Of a stretch of 64,000 bases of DNA, positions 26,094 through 34,154 are shown one piece after another. Within the stretch, counting starts at the first letter, position 1; each line of letters starts with the position of its first letter. The DNA comes from an uncultured Bacteroidales bacterium. Lineage in GTDB: Bacteria; Bacteroidota; Bacteroidia; Bacteroidales; Muribaculaceae. The DNA lies in contig CACYSG010000004.1 of assembly GCA_902776955.1 (NCBI GenBank), positions 1-64,000 of the forward strand, written 5' to 3'. The notes beneath the pieces are model-generated. The model had not been told where the DNA came from and did not search any database. It worked only from the letters and a program-made list of their open reading frames with translations. The position numbers were made by a program, and so were the translations under genes.

Positions 26094-26287
26094 ATTAGGA
26101 GTTAATAGTTAATAGAGAATAGTTAATAGTTGGCATCCGCCTTTTATTTTACCCCAGTATGTCATCAATCTTTTATCATTTTTTAGTTTCTAGTCCCTAG
26201 TCCCTAGTTTCTAGAATATCTAGATTATCTAGATTATCTAGAATATCTAGAACTATTAACTCTTAACTATTAACTCTTAACTATTAA
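26094..26287. repeat. Composite intergenic repeats (periods 7 and 9)
   Basis: In order: AGTTAAT heptads ending in TTGGCATCCGC (about 26099-26140), TAGTCCC heptads (about 26186-26213), a period-9 tract of CTAGATTAT/CTAGAATAT (about 26211-26253), and TTAACTATTAACTCT heptads up to the stop codon of the next gene (to 26287). Confidence 0.88.
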
Positions 26288-27157
26288 CTATTTTTGTTTT
26301 TTCTCTCTTATGATTTCTCGTTGGGCATGGATGAAGCCATAGTTGCTTGTGCTCAGGTGGGTGCGGGTGAGCATGAGGCTGTCCACATAGGCCGTGTGGC
26401 CAGGTTTCATGTCGTAGCTCACGTAGCCGTACACGCGTCTTACCTTGCGGGTGGTGTCGCTCTGCACATCGATGATTACCCAGCCGTCGCTGTTGGTGGA
26501 ACGGCAAATTTGAGCGGTTGCCCCGTCGGTATAATCCACGTTGAGGCTCACCTTGAAATCGTTGCCGCCGCGCGTAAGCTTGTAGGCCAGCTGATAGCGG
26601 TCGCCGGGACGCTTGTTGGCGTCGGGAGGCATGTCAAACGTGATGAATCCCCGTTTGGCCCCCTGGGTGAGCATGTAGTTGCGTTGTCCGCGCCACAGGT
26701 CGGTCGTGTCGCCCTTGATATCGGCTCTGGGGTGTCGCATGCGCGGTCCGCCGGGACCCGGGACGGGATTGTGTGTGGGTTCGCCTGGGCCAAACATGTC
26801 GTCGGGGTTGCCGCCACCGTTCTTGTCAAGCTTGTCATAACGCTCCTTGAGTTTGCCCACGGCCTTGTCATAGGCCTTGGTGTAGTCTTCCATGTTGTGG
26901 GCATACCACACCAGCGACGAGTCGTAGTCCTCCTGGGTGATACCGTGTTTCTTGAAGATGGACTGCTTCAAGACCTGGCGGCTCGAATCGTTATCAAACT
27001 CGCTGGAGTGGCTGTCGATATAGGCCTCGGCCAGTTGCAGGTCGGTAATCAAGTCGGCCATGTCGTTGATGCTCATCACGCCCCCGGGAGTCTTGTCACA
27101 GGAGAGCAGCGTGAGCAGCAGGACGCACAGTGATATGTGACGCAGCGGCGCGTGCAT
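26288..27157 (-). CDS. DUF4296 domain lipoprotein
   Basis: 289 aa. Predicted lipoprotein (LLTLLSCDK, Cys20) with a DUF4296 domain at the N-terminus (about 28-110; MADLITDLQLAEAYIDSHS and the KHGITQEDYDSSLVWYAHN segment). A proline/glycine-rich linker (about 120-145) leads to a beta-rich C-terminal region (about 160-285) with no recognised family. Last gene of the ileS-dksA-like-lspA operon; the ATG is 5 bp from the lspA stop. Adjacency of a DUF4296 lipoprotein to lspA, which encodes the lipoprotein signal peptidase, is a known Bacteroidetes arrangement. Confidence 0.85.
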   Translation of the reverse strand: MHAPLRHISLCVLLLTLLSCDKTPGGVMSINDMADLITDLQLAEAYIDSHSSEFDNDSSRQVLKQSIFKKHGITQEDYDSSLVWYAHNMEDYTKAYDKAVGKLKERYDKLDKNGGGNPDDMFGPGEPTHNPVPGPGGPRMRHPRADIKGDTTDLWRGQRNYMLTQGAKRGFITFDMPPDANKRPGDRYQLAYKLTRGGNDFKVSLNVDYTDGATAQICRSTNSDGWVIIDVQSDTTRKVRRVYGYVSYDMKPGHTAYVDSLMLTRTHLSTSNYGFIHAQREIIREKKQK

Positions 27158-27162
27158 GACAA

Positions 27163-27828
27163 TCAGGATTCGCTGCCGGCCTCTTCGTCACCCTCGGTAA
27201 TCTCACCCTCGGGAGCCTTGACACGGGGCGAGGCGAGATAGCGGGCATAGAACAGCACGAGGACAAACACACTCACGCTGAGCGAGGCGTCGGCGATGTT
27301 GAAGATGGGCTGGAAGAACACAAAGTGGTTGCCACCAATCCAGGGCATCCATTGCGGCCAGTTCCACTCACACAAGGGGAAGTAGAGCATGTCCACGACC
27401 CTGCCGTTGAACAGCGTGGCGTAACCCCCGTCGGGCGGGAACATCTGGGCTACCTGCGGCGGCATCGGGCTGTTGAACATGACGCCGTAGGCGATGCAGT
27501 CGATGACGTTGCCCAGCGCGCCGGCGGTAATCAAGGCGATACACACGACATATCCCCGGGGATAGTCCTTGGTGTTGCGCAGGCGCCACAGGTAGTAGAT
27601 GAAGGCCGCCGAGGCAACGATGCGGAATAGCGTGAGCAGCAGCTTGCTGCCCAGTTCCATGCCGAAGGCCATGCCGTTGTTCTCAATAAACAGCAGCCTG
27701 AACCACGAGGTCACCATCACTTCCTCGCCGTAGTAGAAGTGGGTTTTTACCCAAATCTTGACAGCTTGGTCGATAACGATAACCAGCGCGATGATCAGCG
27801 CTGCCAGTTTGCCGTTAGTGATTTTCAT
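27163..27828 (-). CDS. lspA: Lipoprotein signal peptidase (signal peptidase II)
   Basis: Inner-membrane aspartyl protease that removes signal peptides from prolipoproteins after lipid attachment. 221 aa, longer than the usual 160-200. Four hydrophobic segments are visible. Conserved blocks are IENNGMAFGM, GALGNVIDCIAYGVMFN (first catalytic Asp) and NIADASLSVSV (second catalytic Asp). The loop before the last helix is extended and the C-terminal tail is acidic (EGEITEGDEEAGSES). Operon with the dksA-like gene (15 bp) and the DUF4296 lipoprotein. Confidence 0.95.
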   Translation of the reverse strand: MKITNGKLAALIIALVIVIDQAVKIWVKTHFYYGEEVMVTSWFRLLFIENNGMAFGMELGSKLLLTLFRIVASAAFIYYLWRLRNTKDYPRGYVVCIALITAGALGNVIDCIAYGVMFNSPMPPQVAQMFPPDGGYATLFNGRVVDMLYFPLCEWNWPQWMPWIGGNHFVFFQPIFNIADASLSVSVFVLVLFYARYLASPRVKAPEGEITEGDEEAGSES

Positions 27829-27843
27829 TGTGGGACGCTAACG

Positions 27844-28224
27844 TCAATATTTCTTCTTGGTGCGGGCCTCGATTTCCTTTCCTTCCATCGACAGGGTGGT
27901 GTGGGGTACCGCCATCAGGCGCTCCTTGGGAATGAGCTTACCTGTGATGCGGCACACGCCGTAGGTCTTGTTCTCGATGCGAACAAGCGCACCCTCGAGC
28001 TTGCGGATGAAGTCCATCTGGCGACCGGCTTGCTGACTGAGGACCTCCTTCTGCATCGTCGAGGCGCCTTCCTCCATCATCTTGAAGGTGGGGTCGGACT
28101 CGTCGATCTTGATGTCGTCCATGAGTCGGTCATAGTTTGCCTTGGCCTGCTCAAGTTTGTTCATGATGAGGTCTTTGAACTCCTGCAACTCCTCATCGCT
28201 GTATCTGACTTTCTTGTTGTCCAT
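27844..28224 (-). CDS. TraR/DksA-family protein lacking the C4 zinc site
   Basis: 126 aa. A coiled-coil N-terminal part (about 8-85, with acidic residues in the turn near IKIDESDPTF) and a C-terminal DksA/TraR-type motif (YGVCRITGKLIPKERLMAVPHTT, about 94-115). DksA-family proteins enter the RNA polymerase secondary channel. Only one of the four zinc-ligand cysteines remains; this cysteine-poor form next to ileS and lspA is usual in Bacteroidetes. Regulation by ppGpp should not be assumed from sequence alone. Confidence 0.88.
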   Translation of the reverse strand: MDNKKVRYSDEELQEFKDLIMNKLEQAKANYDRLMDDIKIDESDPTFKMMEEGASTMQKEVLSQQAGRQMDFIRKLEGALVRIENKTYGVCRITGKLIPKERLMAVPHTTLSMEGKEIEARTKKKY

Positions 28225-28272
28225 GTTGATGGATATATTTATTGGTTGATGTGATATTGTCTATAGGGCGGT

Positions 28273-31200
28273 TCACACTTTCTCGACATTAACGGGCAAC
28301 ATCCAGCCGTCCATATCGAGCTCGACAGCGGTGGCGGCATCGACAGAGCCGACGGCGAGGCTCGTGGCGAGCACCTGGCGGGCGATGTAGTCGCCGTAGG
28401 CCTTCACGGCCTCGTCGGTGCGCTCGTCGGGAGCGATGGTGACGTTGATGCGGTCGGTGATGTCAAATCCCTTGCTCTTGCGAACGCTCTGGATACGGTT
28501 CACCAGCTCGCGGGCGATACCCTCGAGGCGCAGCTCATCGGTCACGGTGATGTCGAGCGCTACGGTCAGGTTACCCTCGTTGGCGACGAGCCAGCCGGGG
28601 ATGTCCTCACTGATGATCTCGACGTCGCCAAGTTCAACGACGGCCTGTTGGCCATCCAGGTCAACGGTGAACGTGCCGTTTTTCTCGAATTGGGCGATTT
28701 CGCTCTGCGACATGCCGGTGATGCGTGCGGCGAGCGCCTTCATCACCTTGCCGTACTTCGGGCCCAGTTTCTTGAAGTCGGGTTTCACGCGCTTGACAAG
28801 GATGCCTGCGTCATTGCCGACGAGCTTGATTTCCTTGACGTTAACCTCGTTGCGGATCAAGTCGGCCACGGCCTCTACATTGGCGCGCTGGCTCTCGTCG
28901 AGCACGGGCACCATGATGGCCTGGAGCGGCTGGCGCACCTTGAGGTTCTGCTTGCGGCGCAGCGACAGCACCATCGAGGTGACGTCCGATGCGGCCTGCA
29001 TGCGCTGCTCGAGCTGCTTGTCGATAACGCTATCGTCACACTTGGGGAAGTGGGCCAGGTGTACCGAGTCCTCGCTGTGCGTCAGGTCGCGGTACAGACG
29101 GTCGCTGTAGAAGGGAGCGACAGGTGCCATGAGCAGGGCCACGGTGGTGAGGCACTGGTGCAGCGTCTGGTAGGCCGCCAGCTTGTCCTGGGTCATATCA
29201 CCGCCCCAGAAACGCTTACGGTTCAACCTCACGTACCAGTTGCTCAGGTGGTCGCTGACAAAGGTGCTGATGGCACGGGTGGCCTTGGTGGGCTCGTAGT
29301 CCTCGAGGTCGGCCTGGACCTCGGCGATGAGTGTGTTCAGCAGCGAGATGATCCAGCGGTCAATCTCGGGACGCTCGGCGATGGGCACCTGAGGAGCCTC
29401 GGGATCAAAGTTGTCGACGTTGGCATACAGGGCAAAGAACGAATAGGTGTTATACAGGGTGCCGAAGAACTTGCGGGCCACCTCGATCACGCCGGCCTCG
29501 TCAAACTTCAGGTTATCCCAGGGCTGCGAGTTGCTGATCATGTACCAGCGCAGCGGGTCGCTGCCGTAGTTCTCGATGGCGCCGAAGGGGTCAACGGCGT
29601 TGCCCAGTCGCTTACTCATCTTGTTGCCGTTCTTGTCGAGCACCAGACCATTGGAGATGACATTCTTGTAGGACACGTTGTCAAACACCATCGTGGCGAT
29701 GGCATGCAACGTGAAGAACCAACCGCGCGTCTGGTCCACACCCTCGGCGATGAAGTCGGCGGGGAAGCAGCGACCGCTGTCCACAGCCTCCTTGTTCTCG
29801 AAGGGGTAGTGTGCCTGGGCATAGGGCATCGCACCGCTGTCAAACCACACGTCGATCAGGTCAAGCTCGCGCTTCATGGGCTTGCCCGTGTCGCTCACCA
29901 GCATGATGTCGTCGACGTAGGGGCGGTGGATGTCGATCTTGTTGTAATTCTCCTCGCTGTAGTCACCGGGAACAAAGCCCTTGTCCTTGTAGGGATTGGA
30001 GGGCATCACGCCGGCGGCAACGGCCTTCTCGATCTCGTTGTAGAGTTCCTCGATGCTGCCGATGCACTTCTCCTCACCGTCCTCGTTGCGCCAGATGGGC
30101 AGCGGGGTGCCCCAGTAGCGGCTGCGGCTCAGGTTCCAGTCATTCAGGTTCTCCAACCACTTGCCGAATCGGCCCGACCCCGTGTGCTCAGGTTTCCAGT
30201 TGATGGTGTGGTTGAGTTCGATCATGCGGTCGCGGCAAGCCGTGTCGCGGATGAACCAGCTGTCGAGCGGGTAGTAGAGTACGGGCTTGTCGGTGCGCCA
30301 GCAGTGGGGATAGTTGTGGACGTGCTTCTCCATCTTGAAGGCGGTGCCTTCCTGCTTCATGCGGATGCAGATGTAGATGTTGAGGTCCTCGGCCTTCTCG
30401 GCGGCCTTCTCGTCATACTTGCCGCCAACGGTATATTGCGGGTCGTAGGCGTTCTTCACCCAGCGGCCGGCATATTCCTGGTAGAGGTCCACGTTGACGA
30501 AGTCCTTGACGAACTCCTCGTCCAGGTCCTCGATGAGGTAGTATTTACCGGTGAGGTCCACCATGGGGCGGGTCTCAAGCTTCTTGTTGATCATGTACAG
30601 GGCAGGGATGCCGGCGGCCTTGGCCACGCGGGCATCGTCGGCACCGAAGGTGGGTGCGATGTGTACGATACCGGTACCGTCCTCGGTGGTCACATAGTCA
30701 CCGGGGATGACACGGAAACCGTTGTCGTTGCCCACGACCTTGCCGTCGATCTTGTCCACGGGCTTTACCCAGGGGAACAGCTGTGCGTAGCGCAGCTCCA
30801 GCAGGTCCTGACCCTTGAACTGGGCGATAACCTTCCAGGGCACCACCTTGTCACCGGCATTGTACTCCAGCGGCTGGTCCTTGCCCTCGGCCTTGAAGTA
30901 AGCGCTCACGCGGGCTTCGGCCAGCAGGTAGATGGCGGGCTTGCCGTTGTAGGGGTTGAAGCTCTCGACGGCGACATAGTCGATCTTGTTGCCCACACAC
31001 AGGGCGGTGTTGCTCGGCAGGGTCCACGGGGTGGTCGTCCATGCCAGCACATAGGTGTCGTTGAAGCCCTCGTCGGCGGCTTCAACGATGGCCTTGATGA
31101 CGGGATGCTCGTCACCGCTCACCACGGTGAACTGGGCCGTCACGGTCTGGTCCTTGACGTCGCGGTAGCAGCCGGGCAGGTTCAACTCGTGTGAACTCAA

Positions 31201-31767
31201 GCCGGTACCGGCAGCAGGCGAGTAAGGCTGGATGGTGTAACCCTTATAGAGCAGGCCCTTGTTGTAGAGCTGCTTCAAGAGCCACCACAGGCTCTCGATG
31301 TAGCTGTTCTTGTACGTGATGTAGGGGTCATTCATGTCCACCCAGTAGCCCATGCGGTGGGTCAGGTCCTCCCACTCGCGGGTGTATTTCATCACCTCCT
31401 TGCGGCAGGTGGCGTTATAATCATCGACCGAGATTTTCTTGCCGATATCCTCCTTGGTGATGCCCAGGGCCTTCTCAACGCCCAGCTCGACGGGCAGGCC
31501 GTGGGTGTCCCAACCGGCCTTGCGCAGTACCTGGTAGCCCTGCATCGTCTTGTAGCGGCAGAAGATGTCCTTGATGGAGCGTGCCATCACGTGATGGATG
31601 CCCGGCATGCCGTTGGCGCTGGGAGGTCCCTCATAGAACACAAACGACGGAGCACCCTCGCGCTCGCTGATGCTGCGTCCAAACACATCTTCCTTGTCCC
31701 ACTGCTGCAGGACTTCCTTGTTGATATCCGACAGGTTAAACCCGTTATACTCGTTAAATTTCTTCAT
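28273..31767 (-). CDS. ileS: Isoleucine--tRNA ligase with altered HIGH motif
   Basis: Charges tRNA-Ile with isoleucine. 1164 aa, the long class Ia form. The class I signature near the N-terminus reads GIHH (residues 56-59, in PPSANGMPGIHHVMA) instead of HxGH; the KMSKR loop lies near residue 717. The editing (CP1) domain is between them and a long C-terminal anticodon-binding region follows. I start at 31767 (MKKFNEYNGF) rather than the in-frame ATG at 31809 because the promoter -7 box (31807-31814) predicts transcription from about 31800. First gene of an operon with the dksA-like gene, lspA and the DUF4296 lipoprotein. Confidence 0.97.
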   Translation of the reverse strand: MKKFNEYNGFNLSDINKEVLQQWDKEDVFGRSISEREGAPSFVFYEGPPSANGMPGIHHVMARSIKDIFCRYKTMQGYQVLRKAGWDTHGLPVELGVEKALGITKEDIGKKISVDDYNATCRKEVMKYTREWEDLTHRMGYWVDMNDPYITYKNSYIESLWWLLKQLYNKGLLYKGYTIQPYSPAAGTGLSSHELNLPGCYRDVKDQTVTAQFTVVSGDEHPVIKAIVEAADEGFNDTYVLAWTTTPWTLPSNTALCVGNKIDYVAVESFNPYNGKPAIYLLAEARVSAYFKAEGKDQPLEYNAGDKVVPWKVIAQFKGQDLLELRYAQLFPWVKPVDKIDGKVVGNDNGFRVIPGDYVTTEDGTGIVHIAPTFGADDARVAKAAGIPALYMINKKLETRPMVDLTGKYYLIEDLDEEFVKDFVNVDLYQEYAGRWVKNAYDPQYTVGGKYDEKAAEKAEDLNIYICIRMKQEGTAFKMEKHVHNYPHCWRTDKPVLYYPLDSWFIRDTACRDRMIELNHTINWKPEHTGSGRFGKWLENLNDWNLSRSRYWGTPLPIWRNEDGEEKCIGSIEELYNEIEKAVAAGVMPSNPYKDKGFVPGDYSEENYNKIDIHRPYVDDIMLVSDTGKPMKRELDLIDVWFDSGAMPYAQAHYPFENKEAVDSGRCFPADFIAEGVDQTRGWFFTLHAIATMVFDNVSYKNVISNGLVLDKNGNKMSKRLGNAVDPFGAIENYGSDPLRWYMISNSQPWDNLKFDEAGVIEVARKFFGTLYNTYSFFALYANVDNFDPEAPQVPIAERPEIDRWIISLLNTLIAEVQADLEDYEPTKATRAISTFVSDHLSNWYVRLNRKRFWGGDMTQDKLAAYQTLHQCLTTVALLMAPVAPFYSDRLYRDLTHSEDSVHLAHFPKCDDSVIDKQLEQRMQAASDVTSMVLSLRRKQNLKVRQPLQAIMVPVLDESQRANVEAVADLIRNEVNVKEIKLVGNDAGILVKRVKPDFKKLGPKYGKVMKALAARITGMSQSEIAQFEKNGTFTVDLDGQQAVVELGDVEIISEDIPGWLVANEGNLTVALDITVTDELRLEGIARELVNRIQSVRKSKGFDITDRINVTIAPDERTDEAVKAYGDYIARQVLATSLAVGSVDAATAVELDMDGWMLPVNVEKV

Positions 31768-31806
31768 TACTTCTTTTTCAATAATGTGATATTTCAAATT
31801 TGGCTG

Positions 31807-31837
31807 CAAAGGTAGTCAAATTAATTGGAAAAACAAC
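31807..31837 (-). promoter_or_regulatory. Promoter of the ileS operon
   Basis: -7 TACCTTTG (CAAAGGTA at 31807-31814 on plus) and a weak -33 GTTG (31834-31837), spacer 19 bp. The leader is about 33 nt to the ATG at 31767. Confidence 0.65.
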
Positions 31838-31989
31838 TCAAAATACCGATTAATCAAAATCAGAGGTAGCATATAACCGTAAAACCAGCCAGAGCGCTCA
31901 CTTTACTGACGATTCTGGTGATAAAACAGCTGTGTCGCCACGGGGCCCGGTTGAGCATAATGTTGAGCTGTTTTGTTAAGAAAACGCGC

Positions 31990-32015
31990 TGTAGGGGCCT
32001 CGCCTTGGCCTGGCC
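31990..32015 (+). repeat. GCCTCGCCTTGGC element
   Basis: GGGGCCTCGCCTTGGCCTGG, related to 16620-16639; an inverted copy GGCCACGCCAAGGCGAGGCC lies at about 32281-32300. The two face each other around the palindromic element at 32036-32167. Confidence 0.7.
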
Positions 32016-32028
32016 GCTATGAGGCAAG

Positions 32029-32174
32029 TAAAATAACGTGAGTTCGACGAAAATATACTTTAGATGCCAATGAGTTAGCCATCTGAGACCTGTAGAGACG
32101 CAAAATTTTGCGTCTCTACAGACTAGAAGTATTGAGCATCAGTACTTTAATTTCGTTGAGCTTACGTTAAAATA
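32029..32174. mobile_element. Candidate MITE-like palindromic element
   Basis: A 132-bp segment (32036-32167) with imperfect terminal inverted repeats starting ACGTGAGTTCGACGAAA and ACGTAAGCTCAACGAAA, a perfect 30-bp palindrome in the middle (32091-32120, half-site TGTAGAGACGCAAAA), and a 7-bp direct repeat TAAAATA on both sides (32029-32035 and 32168-32174). No coding capacity. The remainder of the gap 31768-32362 holds the ileS promoter, the flanking GCCTCGCC elements and an AACACTGATT/AATCAGTGTT hairpin near 32238-32270. Confidence 0.45.
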
Positions 32175-32362
32175 AACCACGAATGGCGCGAATTAAACTG
32201 ATTGGCGTCCGCGTTCAATTACTCCAGATTTCGAATTAACACTGATTTTTTCGCGATAATCAGTGTTTTGAGGAGAAGAACGGCCACGCCAAGGCGAGGC
32301 CCTACGTTGCGTATGCCCTCAGAAAATTCAGACTATTCAGTTGTTGATTTGGCAGGGTGTGG

Positions 32363-33232
32363 TTAGCGGGGGAATTGGAGCAGGAAAGTCGTGTGGAAGT
32401 CGGGGCGGGGATCGTCGAGCAGCGACATCATGCCGCCCTGGATGGTAAGCAGGCGACGGCTAAGCGACAGGCCGATGCCGTTACCCTTGCGCTTGGTGGT
32501 GAAGAAGGGGATGAAAATCGACGAACGTGCTTCGGCGGGAATCAGTTCGCCATTGTTGCTCACGTACAGGAATACTTTTCCTTCAGGACCGGCTTCGATT
32601 TCCATGCCTAGGGCCTTGGCGCCGGCCTCGATGGCGTTCTTGATGAGGTTGATGAGAATTTGGCGCAGCAGGTTAGGGTCGGTCTTGATGATCATGGACT
32701 CGGGCATCTTGTTGCGCCATTCCACATCGTTGAACAGCTGCTGGACTTCGCAGGCCACGCTGCACAGGTCAACCGACTGGGGGACAGGCTTCTGCAATTC
32801 GGAATACTTGCGGTAGCCGTCGATAAATGAGTTGAGGTGCAGCACCGTGTTGTGGATGGCATTGATGCCCTCCTCGAGTTCCGAGCCCTTGACGGCGGGG
32901 TGGCACAGCATCGACTGGCTGATGCTCGCGATGGGGGCGGTGGCGTTCATGATCTCATGGGTGAGCACGCGGGTGAGTTTTTCCCACGACTCCACCTCGC
33001 CTAGGTTGACCTGTTCGCGGATGTGCTCGCCCAGTTGGTTAAGGGTCTCCTGCAACGCCCGCTCACCGCTGAACATGTGGCGCGTGGGCAGTTGGAAAGT
33101 CAGGTCGTGGTTGCGGATGGCTTCCTGCATGATGTGGGCGCGCTGCACCAGCGAGCGCTGGTGGCGCCAGAACCACAGTCCCACCACGGCGATGATGGCG
33201 ACACTGACCCAGATGACCGTCGAGAGTTCCAT
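32363..33232 (-). CDS. Sensor histidine kinase (NtrY/NtrB-like, minimal sensor)
   Basis: 289 aa. One N-terminal membrane helix (about 5-22) and no recognisable periplasmic sensor. A HisKA-like helix with LTHEIMNATAP (His92 is the likely phospho-acceptor) and a HATPase_c domain follow (N box LINLIKNAIEAG near 195, G box TTKRKGNGIGLSL near 255). The short N-terminus implies that it senses membrane or cytoplasmic cues, or works with a partner such as the ABC permeases encoded downstream. Three bases after the stop of its cognate regulator gene. Confidence 0.92.
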   Translation of the reverse strand: MELSTVIWVSVAIIAVVGLWFWRHQRSLVQRAHIMQEAIRNHDLTFQLPTRHMFSGERALQETLNQLGEHIREQVNLGEVESWEKLTRVLTHEIMNATAPIASISQSMLCHPAVKGSELEEGINAIHNTVLHLNSFIDGYRKYSELQKPVPQSVDLCSVACEVQQLFNDVEWRNKMPESMIIKTDPNLLRQILINLIKNAIEAGAKALGMEIEAGPEGKVFLYVSNNGELIPAEARSSIFIPFFTTKRKGNGIGLSLSRRLLTIQGGMMSLLDDPRPDFHTTFLLQFPR

Positions 33233-33235
33233 TGA

Positions 33236-33763
33236 TTATTCCAGTTTCTTCATCTTGTTATAGAGCGTCTGCCGAGTGATTCCCAGCAGCTCGGCCGCCT
33301 TCGACAGGTTGCCATGGCAACGGTCGAGGGTGCGGCGAATGTGATCGGCCTCAACCTCGTCGAGCGTGGCCAGCTCGTCGCGCGCCTCGAGCACGTCCTT
33401 GAGCTTGCGCACCAGCTCGTCGTTGTCCCACGGCTTGGTGACGAAGTCGGCGGCGCCGCGCTTCAGCCCCCTCACGGCCAGCTGCACGTCGGCATAGGCC
33501 GTGATGAGCACCACGGGAATCTCGGGGTGGTGCTTGCGAATGGCCTGGAGCCACACCAGACCGTCCTGCCCGCTGTTCACACCCAGTGTGAAATTCATGT
33601 CGAGCAGGATGAGGTTCACCTCCTCCTGTCCGAGCAATGATATGACCGACTCGGGTGATGTCAGGGTAATCACCTTCTCAAACATTCCTGACAGGCAATA
33701 CCTCAATGCGGTGAGGATGCCCTCGTTGTCGTCTATGACCAATAATGTTCCGTACTTCTGCAT
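33236..33763 (-). CDS. Response regulator: receiver plus Fis-type helix-turn-helix, no AAA+ domain
   Basis: 175 aa. The receiver domain (about 1-125) has Asp11/Asp12, phospho-acceptor Asp55 (LILLDMNF) and Lys110 (FVTKPWD). After a short linker (about 115-138) comes a Fis-type DNA-binding domain (139-175, RRTLDRCHGNLSKAAELLGI, RQTLYNKMKKLE), as at the end of NtrC proteins. The sigma-54-interacting AAA+ domain of NtrC (about 240 residues) is missing without a visible frameshift, so this resembles the RegA/ActR plan. It should act at ordinary housekeeping promoters. Likely binding sites TGTCTA-N5-TAGACA lie about 90-125 bp upstream of its start and again before the ABC operon. Confidence 0.93.
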   Translation of the reverse strand: MQKYGTLLVIDDNEGILTALRYCLSGMFEKVITLTSPESVISLLGQEEVNLILLDMNFTLGVNSGQDGLVWLQAIRKHHPEIPVVLITAYADVQLAVRGLKRGAADFVTKPWDNDELVRKLKDVLEARDELATLDEVEADHIRRTLDRCHGNLSKAAELLGITRQTLYNKMKKLE

Positions 33764-33850
33764 AACGGCAGCGAAGTTACAACTTTTATCGGTTTTCTCC
33801 CAAGAATAAATCGACTAATTCTCGCTTTTTTGCCCTAATTTCTGTAATAG

Positions 33851-33867
33851 TGTCTATTTTTTAGACA
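33851..33867 (+). promoter_or_regulatory. Operator A1, perfect dyad TGTCTA-N5-TAGACA
   Basis: 17-bp dyad with a 6-5-6 plan, centre 33859. Identical half-sites occur at 36549-36565. It lies between the response-regulator gene (leftward) and a rightward promoter. Confidence 0.75.
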
Positions 33868-33873
33868 GGTGCC

Positions 33874-33890
33874 TGTAAAAAATTTAGACA
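33874..33890 (+). promoter_or_regulatory. Operator A2, weaker dyad
   Basis: TGTAAA-N5-TAGACA, centre 33882, 23 bp from A1 and 58 bp before the -7 box at 33940. Confidence 0.65.
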
Positions 33891-33914
33891 ATCGCCGTTT
33901 TTCACCTCAATTAT

Positions 33915-33947
33915 CTTGACTCGGGTGAACATGGCGGCTTAACTTTG
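33915..33947 (+). promoter_or_regulatory. Rightward promoter A (candidate small RNA)
   Basis: -33 CTTG (33915-33918), 21-bp spacer, -7 TAACTTTG (33940-33947). It aligns without gaps to promoter B at 36613-36645, including GACAATCGsCGTTTTT upstream and TTGCAyCAGC at the start region. Confidence 0.7.
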
Positions 33948-33952
33948 CATCA

Positions 33953-34140
33953 GCCGAACGGGAAAAACCCCGACGGCAACAAGAAACCACACATAACCAC
34001 ACGAAGGCAGCATTTTGGAAAATTACCTGATTATCATTGATACAATACAACAAAATCTAAACATCAAAGTCTAAACATCGTTTCATAAGAAAGGCGAAGC
34101 CGATTTCGAGGAAATTCCCGAAACCGGCTTCAATCTTTTT
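33953..34140 (+). ncRNA. Candidate regulatory small RNA, about 190 nt
   Basis: A segment between promoter A and a strong terminator with no ATG in any forward frame. It starts with a GCCG..GGG/CCC..CGGC hairpin (about 33952-33978), has an A-rich unstructured middle with AAATCTAAACATC/AAGTCTAAACATC near-repeats, and ends in the terminator stem. It would be controlled by the same operators as the ABC operon. No homologous RNA family is recognised; expression is not proven. Confidence 0.45.
34096..34140. terminator. Rho-independent terminator, probably bidirectional
   Basis: GAAGCCGATTTCG (34096-34108) pairs with CGAAACCGGCTTC (34119-34131) with one mismatch, then CTTTTT on the plus strand. It also lies just after the stop of the convergent gene at 34155. 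Confidence 0.85.
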
Positions 34141-34154
34141 ACGCCCTTGTGGCG

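Noticed and set aside
28648..31194. An 848-codon open frame on the plus strand opposite ileS
   Set aside because: It is antisense to a certain gene, in a GC-rich codon context that yields long open frames by chance; it has no promoter and its product is low-complexity Val/Leu/His-rich.
33930..33950. Possible sigma-54 promoter (TGGC...TTTGCA) at control region A
   Set aside because: The GG-to-GC spacing is 12 rather than 10, region B has no such pattern, and both regions fit the TAnnTTTG promoter; the regulator also lacks the AAA+ domain needed for sigma-54.
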